Source of the DNA: Bostrychus sinensis
Taxonomy: Eukaryota > Chordata > Actinopteri > Gobiiformes > Eleotridae
NCBI GenBank assembly: GCA_020698575.1
Contig: CM036252.1
Location: 9,071,401-9,135,400, forward strand
Reading direction: 5' to 3'
DNA: 64,000 nt
Shown: positions 39,481 to 52,700 of the stretch, piece by piece
Layout of the letters: each line of letters starts with the position of its first letter
Position numbering within the stretch: position 1 is the stretch's first letter
The notes under the pieces: generated by a model
Told to the model about the DNA's origin: nothing
Seen by the model: the letters and a program-made list of their open reading frames with translations, nothing else
Databases searched by the model: none
Position numbers and translations under genes: made by a program

Positions 39481-42400
39481 GTAGTGTAGTCCTAGTGTAG
39501 TCCTGGTGTAGCCCCAGTGTAGCCCTGGTGTAGCCCTGGTGTAGTCCTAGTGTAGTCCTAGTGTAGCCCTGGTGTAGTCCTAGTGTAGTCCCAGTGTAGC
39601 CCCAGTGTAGTCCTAGTGTAGCCCTGGTGTAGCCCTGGTGTAGCCCCGGTGTAGTCCTAGTGTAGCCCCGGTGTAGCCCCGGTGTAGTCCTAGTGTAGCC
39701 CTGGTGTAGCCCCAGTGTAGTCCTAGTGTAGCCCTGGTGTAGCCCCAGTGTAGTCCTAGTGTAGTCCTAGTGTAGCCCTGGTGTAGCCCTGGTGTAGCCC
39801 CGGTGTAGTCCTAGTGTAGCCCTAGTGTAGCCCTAGTGTAGTCCTGGTGTATCCCTAGTGTAGCCCTGGTGTAGCCCCGGTGTAGCCCTAGTGTAGCCCT
39901 GGTGTAGCCCCGGTGTAGTCCTGGTGTATCCCTAGTGTAGCCCTAGTGTAGCCCTGGTGTAGCCCCGGTGTAGTCCTAGTGTAGCCCTAGTGTAGCCCTA
40001 GTGTAGCCCCAGTGTAGTCCTAGTGTAGTCCTAGTGTAGTCCTGGTGTAGCCCTAGTGTAGTCCTGGTGTAGCCCTGGTGTAGCCCTAGTGTAGTCCTAG
40101 TGTAGCCCTAGTGTAGCCCTAGTGTAGTCCTGGTGTATCCCTAGTGTAGCCCTGGTGTAGCCCCGGTGTAGCCCTAGTGTAGCCCTGGTGTAGCCCCGGT
40201 GTAGTCCTAGTGTAGCCCTAGTGTAGCCCTAGTGTAGCCCCAGTGTAGTCCTAGTGTAGTCCTAGTGTAGCCCTGGTGTAGCCCCAGTGTAGCCCCAGTG
40301 TAGTCCTAGTGTAGTCCTAGTGTAGCCCTGGTGTAGCCCCAGTGTAGTCCTAGTGTAGTCCTAGTGTAGCCCAGGTGTAGCCCCAGTGTAGTCCTGGTGT
40401 AGCCCTAGTGTAGTCCTGGTGTAGCCCTGGTGTAGCCCCAGTGTAGTCCTAGTGTAGTCCTAGTGTAGCCCTGGTGTAGCCCTGGTGTAGCCCCGGTGTA
40501 GTCCTAGTGTAGCCCTAGTGTAGCCCTAGTGTAGCCCTGGTGTAGCCCCGGTGTAGTCCTAGTGTAGCCCTAGTGTAGCCCTGGTGTAGCCCCAGTGTAG
40601 TCCTAGTGTAGTCCTAGTGTAGTCCCAGTGTAGCCCTAGTGTAGCCCTGGTGTAGCCCCAGTGTAGTCCTAGTGTAGTCCTAGTGTAGTCCTAGTGTAGC
40701 CCCAGTGTAGCCCTAGTGTAGTCCTGGTGTAGCCCTAGTGTAGTCCTGGTGTAGCCCTGGTGTAGCCCCAGTGTAGTCCTAGTGTAGCCCTGGTGTAGCC
40801 CTGGTGTAGCCCCGGTGTAGCCCCAGTGTAGTCCCGGTGTAGCCCCGGTGTAGCCCTAGTGTAGCCCTGGTGTAGCCCAGGTGTAGCCCCAGTGTAGTCC
40901 TGGTGTAGCCCTAGTGTAGTCCTGGTGTAGCCCTGGTGTAGCCCCAGTGTAGTCCTAGTGTAGTCCTAGTGTAGTCCCAGTGTAGCCCTAGTGTAGCCCT
41001 GGTGTAGCCCCAGTGTAGTCCTAGTGTAGTCCTAGTGTAGTCCTAGTGTAGCCCCAGTGTAGCCCTAGTGTAGTCCTGGTGTAGCCCTAGTGTAGTCCTG
41101 GTGTAGCCCTGGTGTAGCCCCAGTGTAGTCCTAGTGTAGCCCTGGTGTAGCCCTGGTGTAGCCCCGGTGTAGCCCCAGTGTAGTCCCGGTGTAGCCCCGG
41201 TGTAGCCCTAGTGTAGCCCTGGTGTAGCCCAGGTGTAGCCCCAGTGTAGTCCTGGTGTAGCCCTAGTGTAGTCCTGGTGTAGCCCTGGTGTAGCCCCAGT
41301 GTAGTCCTATTGTAGTCCTAGTGTAGCCCTGGTGTAGCCCTGGTGTAGCCCCGGTGTAGTCCTAGTGTAGCCCTAGTGTAGCCCTAGTGTAGCCCTGGTG
41401 TAGCCCCGGTGTAGTCCTAGTGTAGCCCTAGTGTAGCCCTAGTGTAGCCCTGGTGTAGCCCCAGTGTAGTCCTAGTGTAGTCCTAGTGTAGTCCTAGTGT
41501 AGCCCCAGTGTAGTCCTATTGTAGTCCTAGTGTAGTCCCAGTGTAGTCCTAGTGTAGCCCTGGTGTAGTCCTAGTGTAGTCCCAGTGTAGCCCCAGTGTA
41601 GTCCTAGTGTAGCCCTGGTGTAGCCCTGGTGTAGCCCCGGTGTAGTCCTAGTGTAGCCCCGGTGTAGCCCCGGTGTAGTCCTAGTGTAGCCCTGGTGTAG
41701 CCCCAGTGTAGTCCTAGTGTAGCCCTGGTGTAGCCCCAGTGTAGTCCTAGTGTAGTCCTAGTGTAGCCCTGGTGTAGCCCTGGTGTAGCCCCGGTGTAGT
41801 CCTAGTGTAGCCCTAGTGTAGCCCTAGTGTAGTCCTAGTGTAGCCCTGGTGTAGCCCTGGTGTAGCCCCGGTGTAGTCCTAGTGTAGCCCTAGTGTAGCC
41901 CTAGTGTAGTCCTGGTGTATCCCTAGTGTAGCCCTGGTGTAGCCCCGGTGTAGCCCTAGTGTAGCCCTGGTGTAGCCCCGGTGTAGTCCTGGTGTATCCC
42001 TAGTGTAGCCCTAGTGTAGCCCTGGTGTAGCCCCGGTGTAGTCCTAGTGTAGCCCTAGTGTAGCCCTAGTGTAGCCCCAGTGTAGCCCCAGTGTAGTCCT
42101 AGTGTAGTCCTAGTGTAGTCCTGGTGTATCCCTAGTGTAGCCCTGGTGTAGCCCCGGTGTAGCCCTAGTGTAGCCCTGGTGTAGCCCCGGTGTAGTCCTA
42201 GTGTAGCCCTAGTGTAGCCCTAGTGTAGCCCCAGTGTAGTCCTAGTGTAGTCCTAGTGTAGCCCTGGTGTAGCCCCAGTGTAGTCCTAGTGTAGTCCTAG
42301 TGTAGCCCAGGTGTAGCCCCAGTGTAGTCCTGGTGTAGCCCTAGTGTAGTCCTGGTGTAGCCCTGGTGTAGCCCCAGTGTAGTCCTAGTGTAGTCCTAGT

Positions 42401-45400
42401 GTAGCCCTGGTGTAGCCCCGGTGTAGTCCTAGTGTAGCCCTAGTGTAGCCCTAGTGTAGCCCTGGTGTAGCCCCGGTGTAGTCCTAGTGTAGCCCTAGTG
42501 TAGCCCTAGTGTAGCCCTGGTGTAGCCCCAGTGTAGTCCTAGTGTAGTCCTAGTGTAGCCCTGGTGTAGTCCTATTGTAGTCCTAGTGTAGTCCCAGTGT
42601 AGCCCTAGTGTAGCCCTGGTGTAGCCCCGGTGTAGTCCTAGTGTAGCCCTAGTGTAGCCCTAGTGTAGCCCTGGTGTAGCCCCAGTGTAGTCCTAGTGTA
42701 GTCCTAGTGTAGCCCCAGTGTAGTCCTATTGTAGTCCTAGTGTAGTCCCAGTGTAGCCCTAGTGTAGCCCTGGTGTAGCCCCGGTGTAGTCCTAGTGTAG
42801 CCCTAGTGTAGCCCTAGTGTAGCCCTGGTGTAGCCCCAGTGTAGTCCTAGTGTAGTCCTAGTGTAGTCCTAGTGTAGCCCCAGTGTAGTCCTAGTGTAGT
42901 CCTAGTGTAGTCCTAGTGTAGCCCCAGTGTAGCCCTAGTGTAGTCCTGGTGTAGCCCTAGTGTAGTCCTGGTGTAGCCCTGGTGTAGCCCTGGTGTAGCC
43001 CCAGTGTAGTCCTAGTGTAGCCCTGGTGTAGCCCTGGTGTAGCCCCGGTGTAGCCCCAGTGTAGTCCCGGTGTAGCCCCGGTGTAGCCCTGGTGTAGCCC
43101 CGGTGTAGTCCTAGTGTAGTCCTAGTGTAGTCCTGGTGTAGTCCTAGTGTAGTCCTGGTGTAGCCCTGGTGTAGTCCTGGTGTAGTCCTAGTGTAGTCCT
43201 GGTGTAGTCCTAGTGTAGTCCTGGTGTAGCCCTGGTGTAGTCCTAGTGTAGTCCCAGTGTAGCCCCAGTGTAGTCCCAGTGTAGCCCTGGTGTAGCCCTG
43301 GTGTAGCCCCGGTGTAGTCCTAGTGTAGCCCCGGTGTAGCCCCGGTGTAGTCCTAGTGTAGCCCTAGTGTAGCCCTGGTGTAGCCCCAGTGTAGTCCTAG
43401 TGTAGCCCTGGTGTAGCCCCAGTGTAGTCCTAGTGTAGTCCTAGTGTAGCCCTGGTGTAGCCCTGGTGTAGCCCCGGTGTAGTCCTAGTGTAGCCCTAGT
43501 GTAGCCCTAGTGTAGTCCTAGTGTAGCCCTGGTGTAGCCCTGGTGTAGCCCCGGTGTAGTCCTAGTGTAGCCCTAGTGTAGCCCTAGTGTAGTCCTGGTG
43601 TATCCCTAGTGTAGCCCTGGTGTAGCCCCGGTGTAGCCCTAGTGTAGCCCTGGTGTAGCCCCGGTGTAGTCCTGGTGTATCCCTAGTGTAGCCCTAGTGT
43701 AGCCCTGGTGTAGCCCCGGTGTAGCCCTAGTGTAGCCCTGGTGTAGCCCCGGTGTAGTCCTAGTGTAGCCCTAGTGTAGCCCTAGTGTAGCCCCAGTGTA
43801 GTCCTAGTGTAGTCCTAGTGTAGTCCTGGTGTAGCCCTAGTGTAGTCCTGGTGTAGCCCTGGTGTAGCCCTAGTGTAGTCCTAGTGTAGCCCTAGTGTAG
43901 CCCTAGTGTAGTCCTGGTGTATCCCTAGTGTAGCCCTGGTGTAGCCCCGGTGTAGCCCTAGTGTAGCCCTGGTGTAGCCCCGGTGTAGTCCTAGTGTAGC
44001 CCTAGTGTAGCCCTAGTGTAGCCCCAGTGTAGTCCTAGTGTAGTCCTAGTGTAGCCCTGGTGTAGCCCAAGTGTAGTCCTAGTGTAGTCCTAGTGTAGCC
44101 CTGGTGTAGCCCCAGTGTAGTCCTGGTGTAGCCCTAGTGTAGTCCTGGTGTAGCCCCAGTGTAGTCCTAGTGTAGTCCTAGTGTAGCCCTGGTGTAGCCC
44201 TGGTGTAGCCCCGGTGTAGTCCTAGTGTAGCCCCAGTGTAGCCCTAGTGTAGCCCTGGTGTAGCCCCGGTGTAGTCCTAGTGTAGCCCTAGTGTAGCCCT
44301 AGTGTAGCCCTGGTGTAGCCCCAGTGTAGTCCTATTGTAGTCCTAGTGTAGTCCCAGTGTAGCCCTAGTGTAGCCCTGGTGTAGCCCCAGTGTTGTCCTA
44401 GTGTAGTCCTAGTGTAGTCCTGGTGTAGCCCTAGTGTAGTCCTGGTGTAGCCCTGGTGTAGCCCTGGTGTAGCCCCAGTGTAGTCCTAGTGTAGCCCTGG
44501 TGTAGCCCCGGTGTAGCCCCAGTGTAGTCCCGGTGTAGCCCTGGTGTAGCCCTGGTGTAGCCCCGGTGTAGTCCTAGTGTAGTCCCAGTGTAGTCCCAGT
44601 GTAGTCCTAGTGTAGTCCCAGTGTAGCCCTAGTGTAGTCCCAGTGTAGTCCCAGTCTAGTCCTAGTGTAGTCCTAGTGTAGTCCCAGTGTAGCCCTAGTG
44701 TAGCCCTAGTGTAGTCCTAGTGTAGTCCTAGTGTAGCCCCAGTGTAGCCCCGGTGTAGCCCTGGTGTAGCCCTAGTGTAGTCCTAGTGTAGTCCTAGTGT
44801 AGCCCTAGTGTAGTCCTAGTGTAGCCCTGGTGTAGCCTCGGTGTAGTCCTAGTGTAGCCCCGGTGTAGCCCCAGTGTAGTCCTAGTGTAGTCCCAGTGTA
44901 GTCCTAGTGTAGTCCCAGTGTAGCCCCAGTGTAGTCCCAGTGTAGTCCCAGTCTAGTCCTAGTGTAGTCCTAGTGTAGTCCCAGTGTAGTCCTAGTGTAG
45001 TCCCAGTGTAGCCCTAGTGTAGTCCCAGTGTAGTCCCAGTCTAGTCCTAGTGTAGTCCTAGTGTAGTCCCAATGTAGCCCTAGTGTAGCCCTAGTGTAGT
45101 CCTAGTGTAGTCCTAGTGTAGCCCTAGTGTAGTCCCAGTGTAGCCCTAGTGTAGTCCTGGTGTAGCCCTGGTGTAGCCCTGGTGTAGCCCTGGTGTAGCC
45201 CCAGTGTAGTCCTAGTGTAGCCCTGGTGTAGCCCTGGTGTAGCCCCGGTGTAGCCCCAGTGTAGTCCTAGTGTAGTCCCGGTGTAGCCCTGGTGTAGCCC
45301 CGGTGTAGTCCTAGTGTAGTCCCAGTGTAGTCCCAGTGTAGTCCCAGTGTAGTCCTAGTGTAGTCCCAGTGTAGCCCTAGTGTAGTCCCAGTGTAGTCCC

Positions 45401-48400
45401 AGTCTAGTCCTAGTGTAGTCCTAGTGTAGTCCCAGTGTAGCCCTAGTGTAGCCCTAGTGTAGTCCTAGTGTAGTCCTAGTGTAGCCCCAGTGTAGCCCTG
45501 GTGTAGCCCTGGTGTAGCCCTAGTGTAGTCCTAGTGTAGTCATAGTGTAGCCCCGGTGTAGTCCTAGTGTAGCCCCGGTGTAGCCCCAGTGTAGTCCTAG
45601 TGTAGTCCCAGTGTAGCCCTAGTGTAGCCCTAGTGTAGCCCTGGTGTAGTCCCAGTGTAGTCCCAGTGTAGTCCTAGTGTAGCCCTGGTGTAGCCCTAGT
45701 GTAGCCCTAGTGTAGCCCCAGTGTAGTCCTAGTGTAGTCCCAGTGTAGCCCTAGTGTAGCCCTAGTGTAGCCCTGGTGTAGCCCTGGTGTAGCCCTGGTG
45801 TAGCCCTAGTGTAGTCCTAGTGTAGTCCCAGTGTAGCCCTAGTGTAGCCCTAGTGTAGCCCTAGTGTAGTCCTAGTGTAGCCCCAGTGTAGTCCTAGTGT
45901 AGTCCCAGTGTAGCCCTAGTGTAGCCCTAGTGTAGCCCTGGTGTAGCCCTGGTGTAGCCCTAGTGTAGCCCTGGTGTAGCCCCAGTGTAGTCCTAGTGTA
46001 GTCCCAGTGTAGCCCTAGTGTAGCCCTAGTGTAGCCCCAGTGTAGCCCCGGTGTAGCCCTGGTGTAGCCCTAGTGTAGCCCTGGTGTAGTCCTAGTGTAG
46101 CCCTAGTGTAGCCCTGGTGTAGCCCCGGTGTAGCCCTGTAGCCCTAGTGTAGCCCTGGTGTAGCCCTAGTGTAGTCCTAGTGTAGTCCTAGTGTAGCCCT
46201 GGTGTAGCCCTGGTGTAGTCCTGGTGTAGCCCTAGTGTAGCCCTAGTGTAGTCCTGGTGTAGTCCTGGTGTAGTCCTGGTGTAGCCCCAGTGTAGTCCTA
46301 GTGTAGTCCTAGTGTAGCCCTGGTGTAGCCCTGGTGTAGCCCCGGTGTAGTCCTAGTGTAGCCCTAGTGTAGCCCTAGTGTAGCCCTAGTGTAGTCCTAG
46401 TGTAGCCCTGGTGTAGCCCTGGTGTAGCCCCGGTGTAGTCCTAGTGTAGCCCTAGTGTAGCCCTAGTGTAGTCCTGGTGTATCCCTAGTGTAGCCCTGGT
46501 GTAGCCCCGGTGTAGCCCTAGTGTAGCCCTGGTGTAGCCCCGGTGTAGTCCTGGTGTATCCCTAGTGTAGCCCTAGTGTAGCCCTGGTGTAGCCCCGGTG
46601 TAGCCCTAGTGTAGCCCTGGTGTAGCCCCGGTGTAGTCCTAGTGTAGCCCTAGTGTAGCCCTAGTGTAGCCCCAGTGTAGTCCTAGTGTAGTCCTAGTGT
46701 AGTCCTGGTGTAGCCCTAGTGTAGTCCTGGTGTAGCCCTGGTGTAGCCCTAGTGTAGTCCTAGTGTAGCCCTAGTGTAGCCTTAGTGTAGTCCTGGTGTA
46801 TCCCTAGTGTAGCCCTGGTGTAGCCCCGGTGTAGCCCTAGTGTAGCCCTGGTGTAGCCCCGGTGTAGTCCTAGTGTAGCCCTAGTGTAGCCCTAGTGTAG
46901 CCCCAGTGTAGTCCTAGTGTAGTCCTAGTGTAGCCCTGGTGTAGCCCCAGTGTAGTCCTAGTGTAGTCCTAGTGTAGCCCTGGTGTAGCCCCAGTGTAGT
47001 CCTGGTGTAGCCCTAGTGTAGTCCTGGTGTAGCCCTGGTGTAGCCCCAGTGTAGTCCTAGTGTAGTCCTAGTGTAGCCCTGGTGTAGCCCTGGTGTAGCC
47101 CCGGTGTAGTCCTAGTGTAGCCCTAGTGTAGCCCTGGTGTAGCCCCGGTGTAGTCCTAGTGTAGCCCTAGTGTAGCCCTAGTGTAGCCCTGGTGTAGCCC
47201 CAGTGTAGTCCTATTGTAGTCCTAGTGTAGTCCCAGTGTAGCCCTAGTGTAGCCCTGGTGTAGCCCCAGTGTAGTCCTAGTGTAGTCCTAGTGTAGTCCT
47301 AGTGTAGCCCCAGTGTAGCCCTAGTGTAGTCCTGGTGTAGCCCTAGTGTAGTCCTGGTGTAGCCCTGGTGTAGCCCTGGTGTAGCCCCAGTGTAGTCCTG
47401 GTGTAGCCCTGGTGTAGCCCCGGTGTAGCCCCGGTGTAGCCCCGGTGTAGCCCCGGTGTAGTCCTAGTGTAGCCCTGGTGTAGTCCCGGTGTAGCCCCGG
47501 TGTAGCCCTGGTGTAGCCCCGGTGTAGTCCTAGTGTAGCCCTGGTGTAGCCCTGGTGTAGCCCCGGTGTAGCCCCGGTGTAGCCCCGGTGTAGTCCTAGT
47601 GTAGCCCTAGTGTAGCCCTGGTGTAGCCCCAGTGTAGTCCTAGTGTAGCCCTGGTGTAGCCCCAGTGTAGTCCTAGTGTAGTCCTAGTGTAGCCCTGGTG
47701 TAGCCCTGGTGTAGCCCCGGTGTAGTCCTAGTGTAGCCCTAGTGTAGCCCTAGTGTAGTCCTAGTGTAGCCCTGGTGTAGCCCTGGTGTAGCCCCGGTGT
47801 AGTCCTAGTGTAGCCCTAGTGTAGCCCTAGTGTAGTCCTGGTGTATCCCTAGTGTAGCCCTGGTGTAGCCCTGGTGTAGCCCTAGTGTAGCCCTGGTGTA
47901 GCCCCGGTGTAGTCCTGGTGTATCCCTAGTGTAGCCCTAGTGTAGCCCTGGTGTAGCCCCGGTGTAGCCCCGGTGTAGCCCTAGTGTAGCCCTGGTGTAG
48001 CCCCGGTGTAGTCCTAGTGTAGCCCTAGTGTAGCCCTAGTGTAGCCCTAGTGTAGCCCCAGTGTAGTCCTAGTGTAGTCCTAGTGTAGTCCTGGTGTAGC
48101 CCTAGTGTAGTCCTGGTGTAGCCCTGGTGTAGCCCTAGTGTAGTCCTAGTGTAGCCCTAGTGTAGCCCTAGTGTAGTCCTGGTGTATCCCTAGTGTAGCC
48201 CTGGTGTAGCCCCGGTGTAGCCCTAGTGTAGCCCTGGTGTAGCCCCGGTGTAGTCCTAGTGTAGCCCTAGTGTAGCCCTAGTGTAGCCCCAGTGTAGTCC
48301 TAGTGTAGTCCTAGTGTAGCCCTGGTGTAGCCCCAGTGTAGTCCTAGTGTAGTCCTAGTGTAGCCCTGGTGTAGCCCCAGTGTAGTCCTGGTGTAGCCCT

Positions 48401-51400
48401 AGTGTAGTCCTGGTGTAGCCCTGGTGTAGCCCCAGTGTAGTCCTAGTGTAGTCCTAGTGTAGCCCTGGTGTAGCCCTGGTGTAGCCCCAGTGTAGTCCTA
48501 TTGTAGTCCTAGTGTAGTCCCAGTGTAGCCCTAGTGTAGCCCTGGTGTAGCCCCAGTGTAGTCCTATTGTAGTCCTAGTGTAGCCCTAGTGTAGTCCTAG
48601 TGTAGCCCTGGTGTAGCCCTAGTGTAGCCCTGGTGTAGCCCCAGTGTAGTCCTATTGTAGTCCTAGTGTAGTCCCAGTGTAGCCCTAGTGTAGCCCTGGT
48701 GTAGCCCCAGTGTAGTCCTAGTGTAGTCCTAGTGTAGCCCCAGTGTAGCCCTAGTGTAGTCCTGGTGTAGCCCTAGTGTAGTCCTGGTGTAGCCCTGGTG
48801 TAGCCCTGGTGTAGCCCCAGTGTAGTCCTAGTGTAGCCCTGGTGTAGCCCTGGTGTAGCCCCGGTGTAGCCCCAGTGTAGTCCCGGTGTAGCCCTGGTGT
48901 AGCCCTGGTGTAGTCCCAGTGTAGTCCCAGTGTAGTCCTAGTGTAGTCCCAGTGTAGCCCTAGTGTAGTCCCAGTGTAGCCCTAGTGTAGTCCTAGTGTA
49001 GTCCTAGTGTAGCCCCAGTGTAGCCCCGGTGTAGCCCTGGTGTAGCCCTAGTGTAGTCCTAGTGTAGCCCCGGTGTAGTCCTAGTGTAGCCCCGGTGTAG
49101 CCCCAGTGTAGTCCTAGTGTAGTCCTAGTGTAGTCCCAGTGTAGCCCTAGTGTAGTCCCAGTGTAGTCCCAGTCTAGTCCTAGTGTAGTCCCAGTGTAGT
49201 CCTAGTGTAGTCCCAGTGTAGCCCTAGTGTAGTCCCAGTGTAGTCCCAGTCTAGTCCTAGTGTAGTCCTAGTGTAGTCCCAGTGTAGCCCTAGTGTAGCC
49301 CTAGTGTAGTCCTAGTGTAGTCCTAGTGTAGCCCTAGTGTAGTCCTGGTGTAGCCCTGGTGTAGCCCTGGTGTAGCCCTGGTGTAGCCCCAGTGTAGTCC
49401 TAGTGTAGCCCTGGTGTAGCCCTGGTGTAGCCCCGGTGTAGCCCCAGTGTAGTCCTAGTGTAGTCCCAGTGTAGTCCCAGTCTAGTCCTAGTGTAGTCCT
49501 AGTGTAGTCCCAGTGTAGCCCTAGTGTAGCCCTAGTGTAGTCCTAGTGTAGCCCCAGTGTAGCCCTGGTGTAGCCCTGGTGTAGCCCTAGTGTAGTCCTA
49601 GTGTAGTCCTAGTGTAGCCCTGGTGTAGCCCCGGTGTAGTCCTAGTGTAGCCCCGGTGTAGCCCCAGTGTAGTCCTAGTGTAGTCCCAGTGTAGCCCTAG
49701 TGTAGCCCTGGTGTAGTCCCAGTGTAGTCCCAGTGTAGTCCTAGTGTAGCCCTGGTGTAGCCCTGGTGTAGCCCTAGTGTAGCCCTGGTGTAGCCCCAGT
49801 GTAGTCCCAGTGTAGTCCCAGTGTAGCCCTAGTGTAGCCCTGGTGTAGCCCTGGTGTAGCCCCAGTGTAGTCCTAGTGTAGTCCCAGTGTAGCCCTAGTG
49901 TAGCCCTAGTGTAGCCCTGGTGTAGCCCTAGTGTAGCCCTGGTGTAGCCTCAGTGTAGTCCTAGTGTAGTCCTAGTGTAGTCCCAGTGTAGCCCTAGTGT
50001 AGTCCCAGTGTAGTCCCAGTCTAGTCCTAGTGTAGTCCTAGTGTAGTCCCAGTGTAGTCCTAGTGTAGTCCCAGTGTAGCCCTAGTGTAGTCCCAGTGTA
50101 GTCCCAGTCTAGTCCTAGTGTAGTCCTAGTGTAGTCCCAGTGTAGCCCTAGTGTAGCCCTAGTGTAGTCCTAGTGTAGTCCTAGTGTAGCCCTAGTGTAG
50201 TCCTGGTGTAGCCCTGGTGTAGCCCTGGTGTAGCCCTGGTGTAGCCCCAGTGTAGTCCTAGTGTAGCCCTGGTGTAGCCCTGGTGTAGCCCCGGTGTAGC
50301 CCCAGTGTAGTCCTAGTGTAGTCCCAGTGTAGTCCCAGTCTAGTCCTAGTGTAGTCCTAGTGTAGTCCCAGTGTAGCCCTAGTGTAGCCCTAGTGTAGTC
50401 CTAGTGTAGCCCCAGTGTAGCCCTGGTGTAGCCCTGGTGTAGCCCTAGTGTAGTCCTAGTGTAGTCCTAGTGTAGCCCTGGTGTAGCCCCGGTGTAGTCC
50501 TAGTGTAGCCCCGGTGTAGCCCCAGTGTAGTCCTAGTGTAGTCCCAGTGTAGCCCTAGTGTAGCCCTGGTGTAGTCCCAGTGTAGTCCCAGTGTAGTCCT
50601 AGTGTAGCCCTGGTGTAGCCCTGGTGTAGCCCTAGTGTAGCCCTGGTGTAGCCCCAGTGTAGTCCCAGTGTAGTCCCAGTGTAGCCCTAGTGTAGCCCTG
50701 GTGTAGCCCTGGTGTAGCCCTGGTGTAGCCCCAGTGTAGTCCTAGTGTAGTCCCAGTGTAGCCCTAGTGTAGCCCTAGTGTAGCCCTGGTGTAGCCCTAG
50801 TGTAGCCCTGGTGTAGCCCCAGTGTAGTCCTAGTGTAGTCCCAGTGTAGCCCTAGTGTAGCCCTAGTGTAGCCCTGGTGTAGCCCTGGTGTAGCCCTAGT
50901 GTAGCCCTGGTGTAGCCCCAGTGTAGTCCTAGTGTAGTCCCAGTGTAGCCCTAGTGTAGCCCTAGTGTAGCCCCAGTGTAGCCCCGGTGTAGCCCTGGTG
51001 TAGCCCTAGTGTAGCCCTGGTGTAGTCCTAGTGTAGCCCTGGTGTAGCCCTGGTGTAGCCCCGGTGTAGCCCTGTAGCCCTAGTGTAGCCCTGGTGTAGC
51101 CCTAGTGTAGTCCTAGTGTAGTCCTAGTGTAGCCCTGGTGTAGCCCTGGTGTAGTCCTGGTGTAGCCCTAGTGTAGTCCTGGTGTAGTCCTGGTGTAGTC
51201 CTAGTGTAGCCCTGGTGTAGCCCTAGTGTAGTCCTGGTGTAGCCCTAGTGTAGTCCTGGTGTAGTCCTGGTGTAGTCCTAGTGTAGTCCTAGTGTAGCCC
51301 TGGTGTAGCCCTAGTGTAGTCCTGGTGTAGCCCTAGTGTAGTCCTGGTGTAGCCCTGGTGTAGTCCTAGTGTAGCCTTAGTGTAGCCCTAGTGTAGCCCT

Positions 51401-52393
51401 GGTGTAGCCCTAGTGTAGTCCTGGTGTAGCCCTGGTGTAGTCCTAGTGTAGTCCTGGTGTAGCCCCAGTGTAGTCCTGGTGTAGCCCTAGTGTAGTCCTG
51501 GTGTAGTCCTAGTGTAGTCCTAGTGTAGCCCTGGTGTAGCCCTAGTGTAGTCCTGGTGTAGCCCTAGTGTAGTCCTGGTGTAGTCCTAGTGTAGCCCTAG
51601 TGTAGCCCTGGTGTAGTCCTAGTGTAGCCCTGGTGTAGTCCTGGTGTAGCCCTAGTGTAGTCCTGGTGTAGTCCTGGTGTAGTCCTGGTGTAGTCCTAGT
51701 GTAGCCCTGGTGTAGCCCTAGTGTAGTCCTGGTGTAGCCCTAGTGTAGTCCTGGTGTAGTCCTGGTGTAGTCCTAGTGTAGCCCTAGTGTAGCCCTAGTG
51801 TAGCCCTGGTGTAGCCCTAGTGTAGTCCTGGTGTAGCCCTAGTGTAGTCCTAGTGTAGTCCTGGTGTAGCCCTAGTGTAGTCCTGGTGTAGCCCTAGTGT
51901 AGTCCTAGTGTAGCCCTGGTGTAGCCCTAGTGTAGTCCTGGTGTAGCCCTAGTGTAGTCCTGGTGTAGTCCTAGTGTAGCCCTAGTGTAGCCCTGGTGTA
52001 GTCCTAGTGTAGCCCTAGTGTAGTCCTGGTGTAGCCCTAGTGTAGTCCTGGTGTAGTCCTGGTGTAGCCCTGGTGTAGCCCTAGTGTAGCCCTGGTGTAG
52101 TCCTAGTGTAGTCCTAGTGTAGCCCTGGTGTAGCCCTAGTGTAGTCCTAGTGTAGCCCTAGTGTAGTCCTGGTGTAGTCCTGGTGTAGCCCTGGTGTAGC
52201 CCTAGTGTAGCCCTGGTGTAGTCCTAGTGTAGTCCTAGTGTAGCCCTAGTGTAGTCCTGGTGTAGCCCTAGTGTAGTCCTGGTGTAGTCCTGGTGTAGCC
52301 CTGGTGTAGCCCTAGTGTAGCCCTGGTGTAGTCCTAGTGTAGTCCTAGTGTAGCCCTGGTGTAGCCCTGGTGTAGTCCTGGTGTAGTCCTGGT
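39481..52393 (+). repeat. 12.9-kb satellite-like array of 11-bp GTGTAGYCCYR units
   Basis: About 1,170 head-to-tail units: GTGTAGTCCTA, GTGTAGCCCTG, GTGTAGCCCCG, GTGTAGCCCCA, GTGTAGTCCCA and others. Larger blocks recur: the rare GTGTATCCCTA unit appears in similar company near 39847, 40134, 41916, 43600, 46475, 47840 and 48185; the rare GTCTAGTCCTA unit is confined to about 44650-50350; a deleted unit (TAGCCCTGTAGCCC) occurs at 46131 and 51067 in the same context, 4936 bp apart. At 52382 the array passes smoothly into TTTAGTCCTGG-type units. TAG on the + strand every 11 bases closes all frames there. Confidence 0.97.
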
Positions 52394-52700
52394 TTGCACT
52401 GATTTTCTCCTGGCTTGGTTCTCGCCTAGTCCTGGTTTGTTCCTGGCTTAGTTTGGGTCCATTTCCAGTTTAGACTTGGGTTAGTCCAGGTATTGTCCTG
52501 GTTTCTCACTTTAGACCTGGTCTAAAACTGGTTTAGCCCCAGCTTGGTCTTGCTTAAGTACTCTTATCTACCTGGTCTACTTCTGGTTTAGTCCTCATCT
52601 AGTCCTAGTTTGCTCCTGGCTTAGTTAGAATCTAGTCCCAGTTTAGTCATTTAGTACTGGTCTAGGTCTGGTCTAATCCTGACCTAGACCTGGTTTAGGG
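52394..52700 (+). repeat. Degenerate TTTAGTCCTGG units flanking the 13-kb array
   Basis: CCTGGTTTGTTCCTGGCTTAG, GTTTAGTCC and CATCTAGTCCTAG units show that the GTGTAG array is a homogenised variant of the same 11-bp family (GTTTAG to GTGTAG). Confidence 0.8.

Noticed and set aside
39481..52393. Regularly spaced repeat considered as a CRISPR array or telomere-type repeat
   Set aside because: No unique spacers between units, so not CRISPR; the 11-bp unit does not contain TTAGGG and the array is internal, between two genes.
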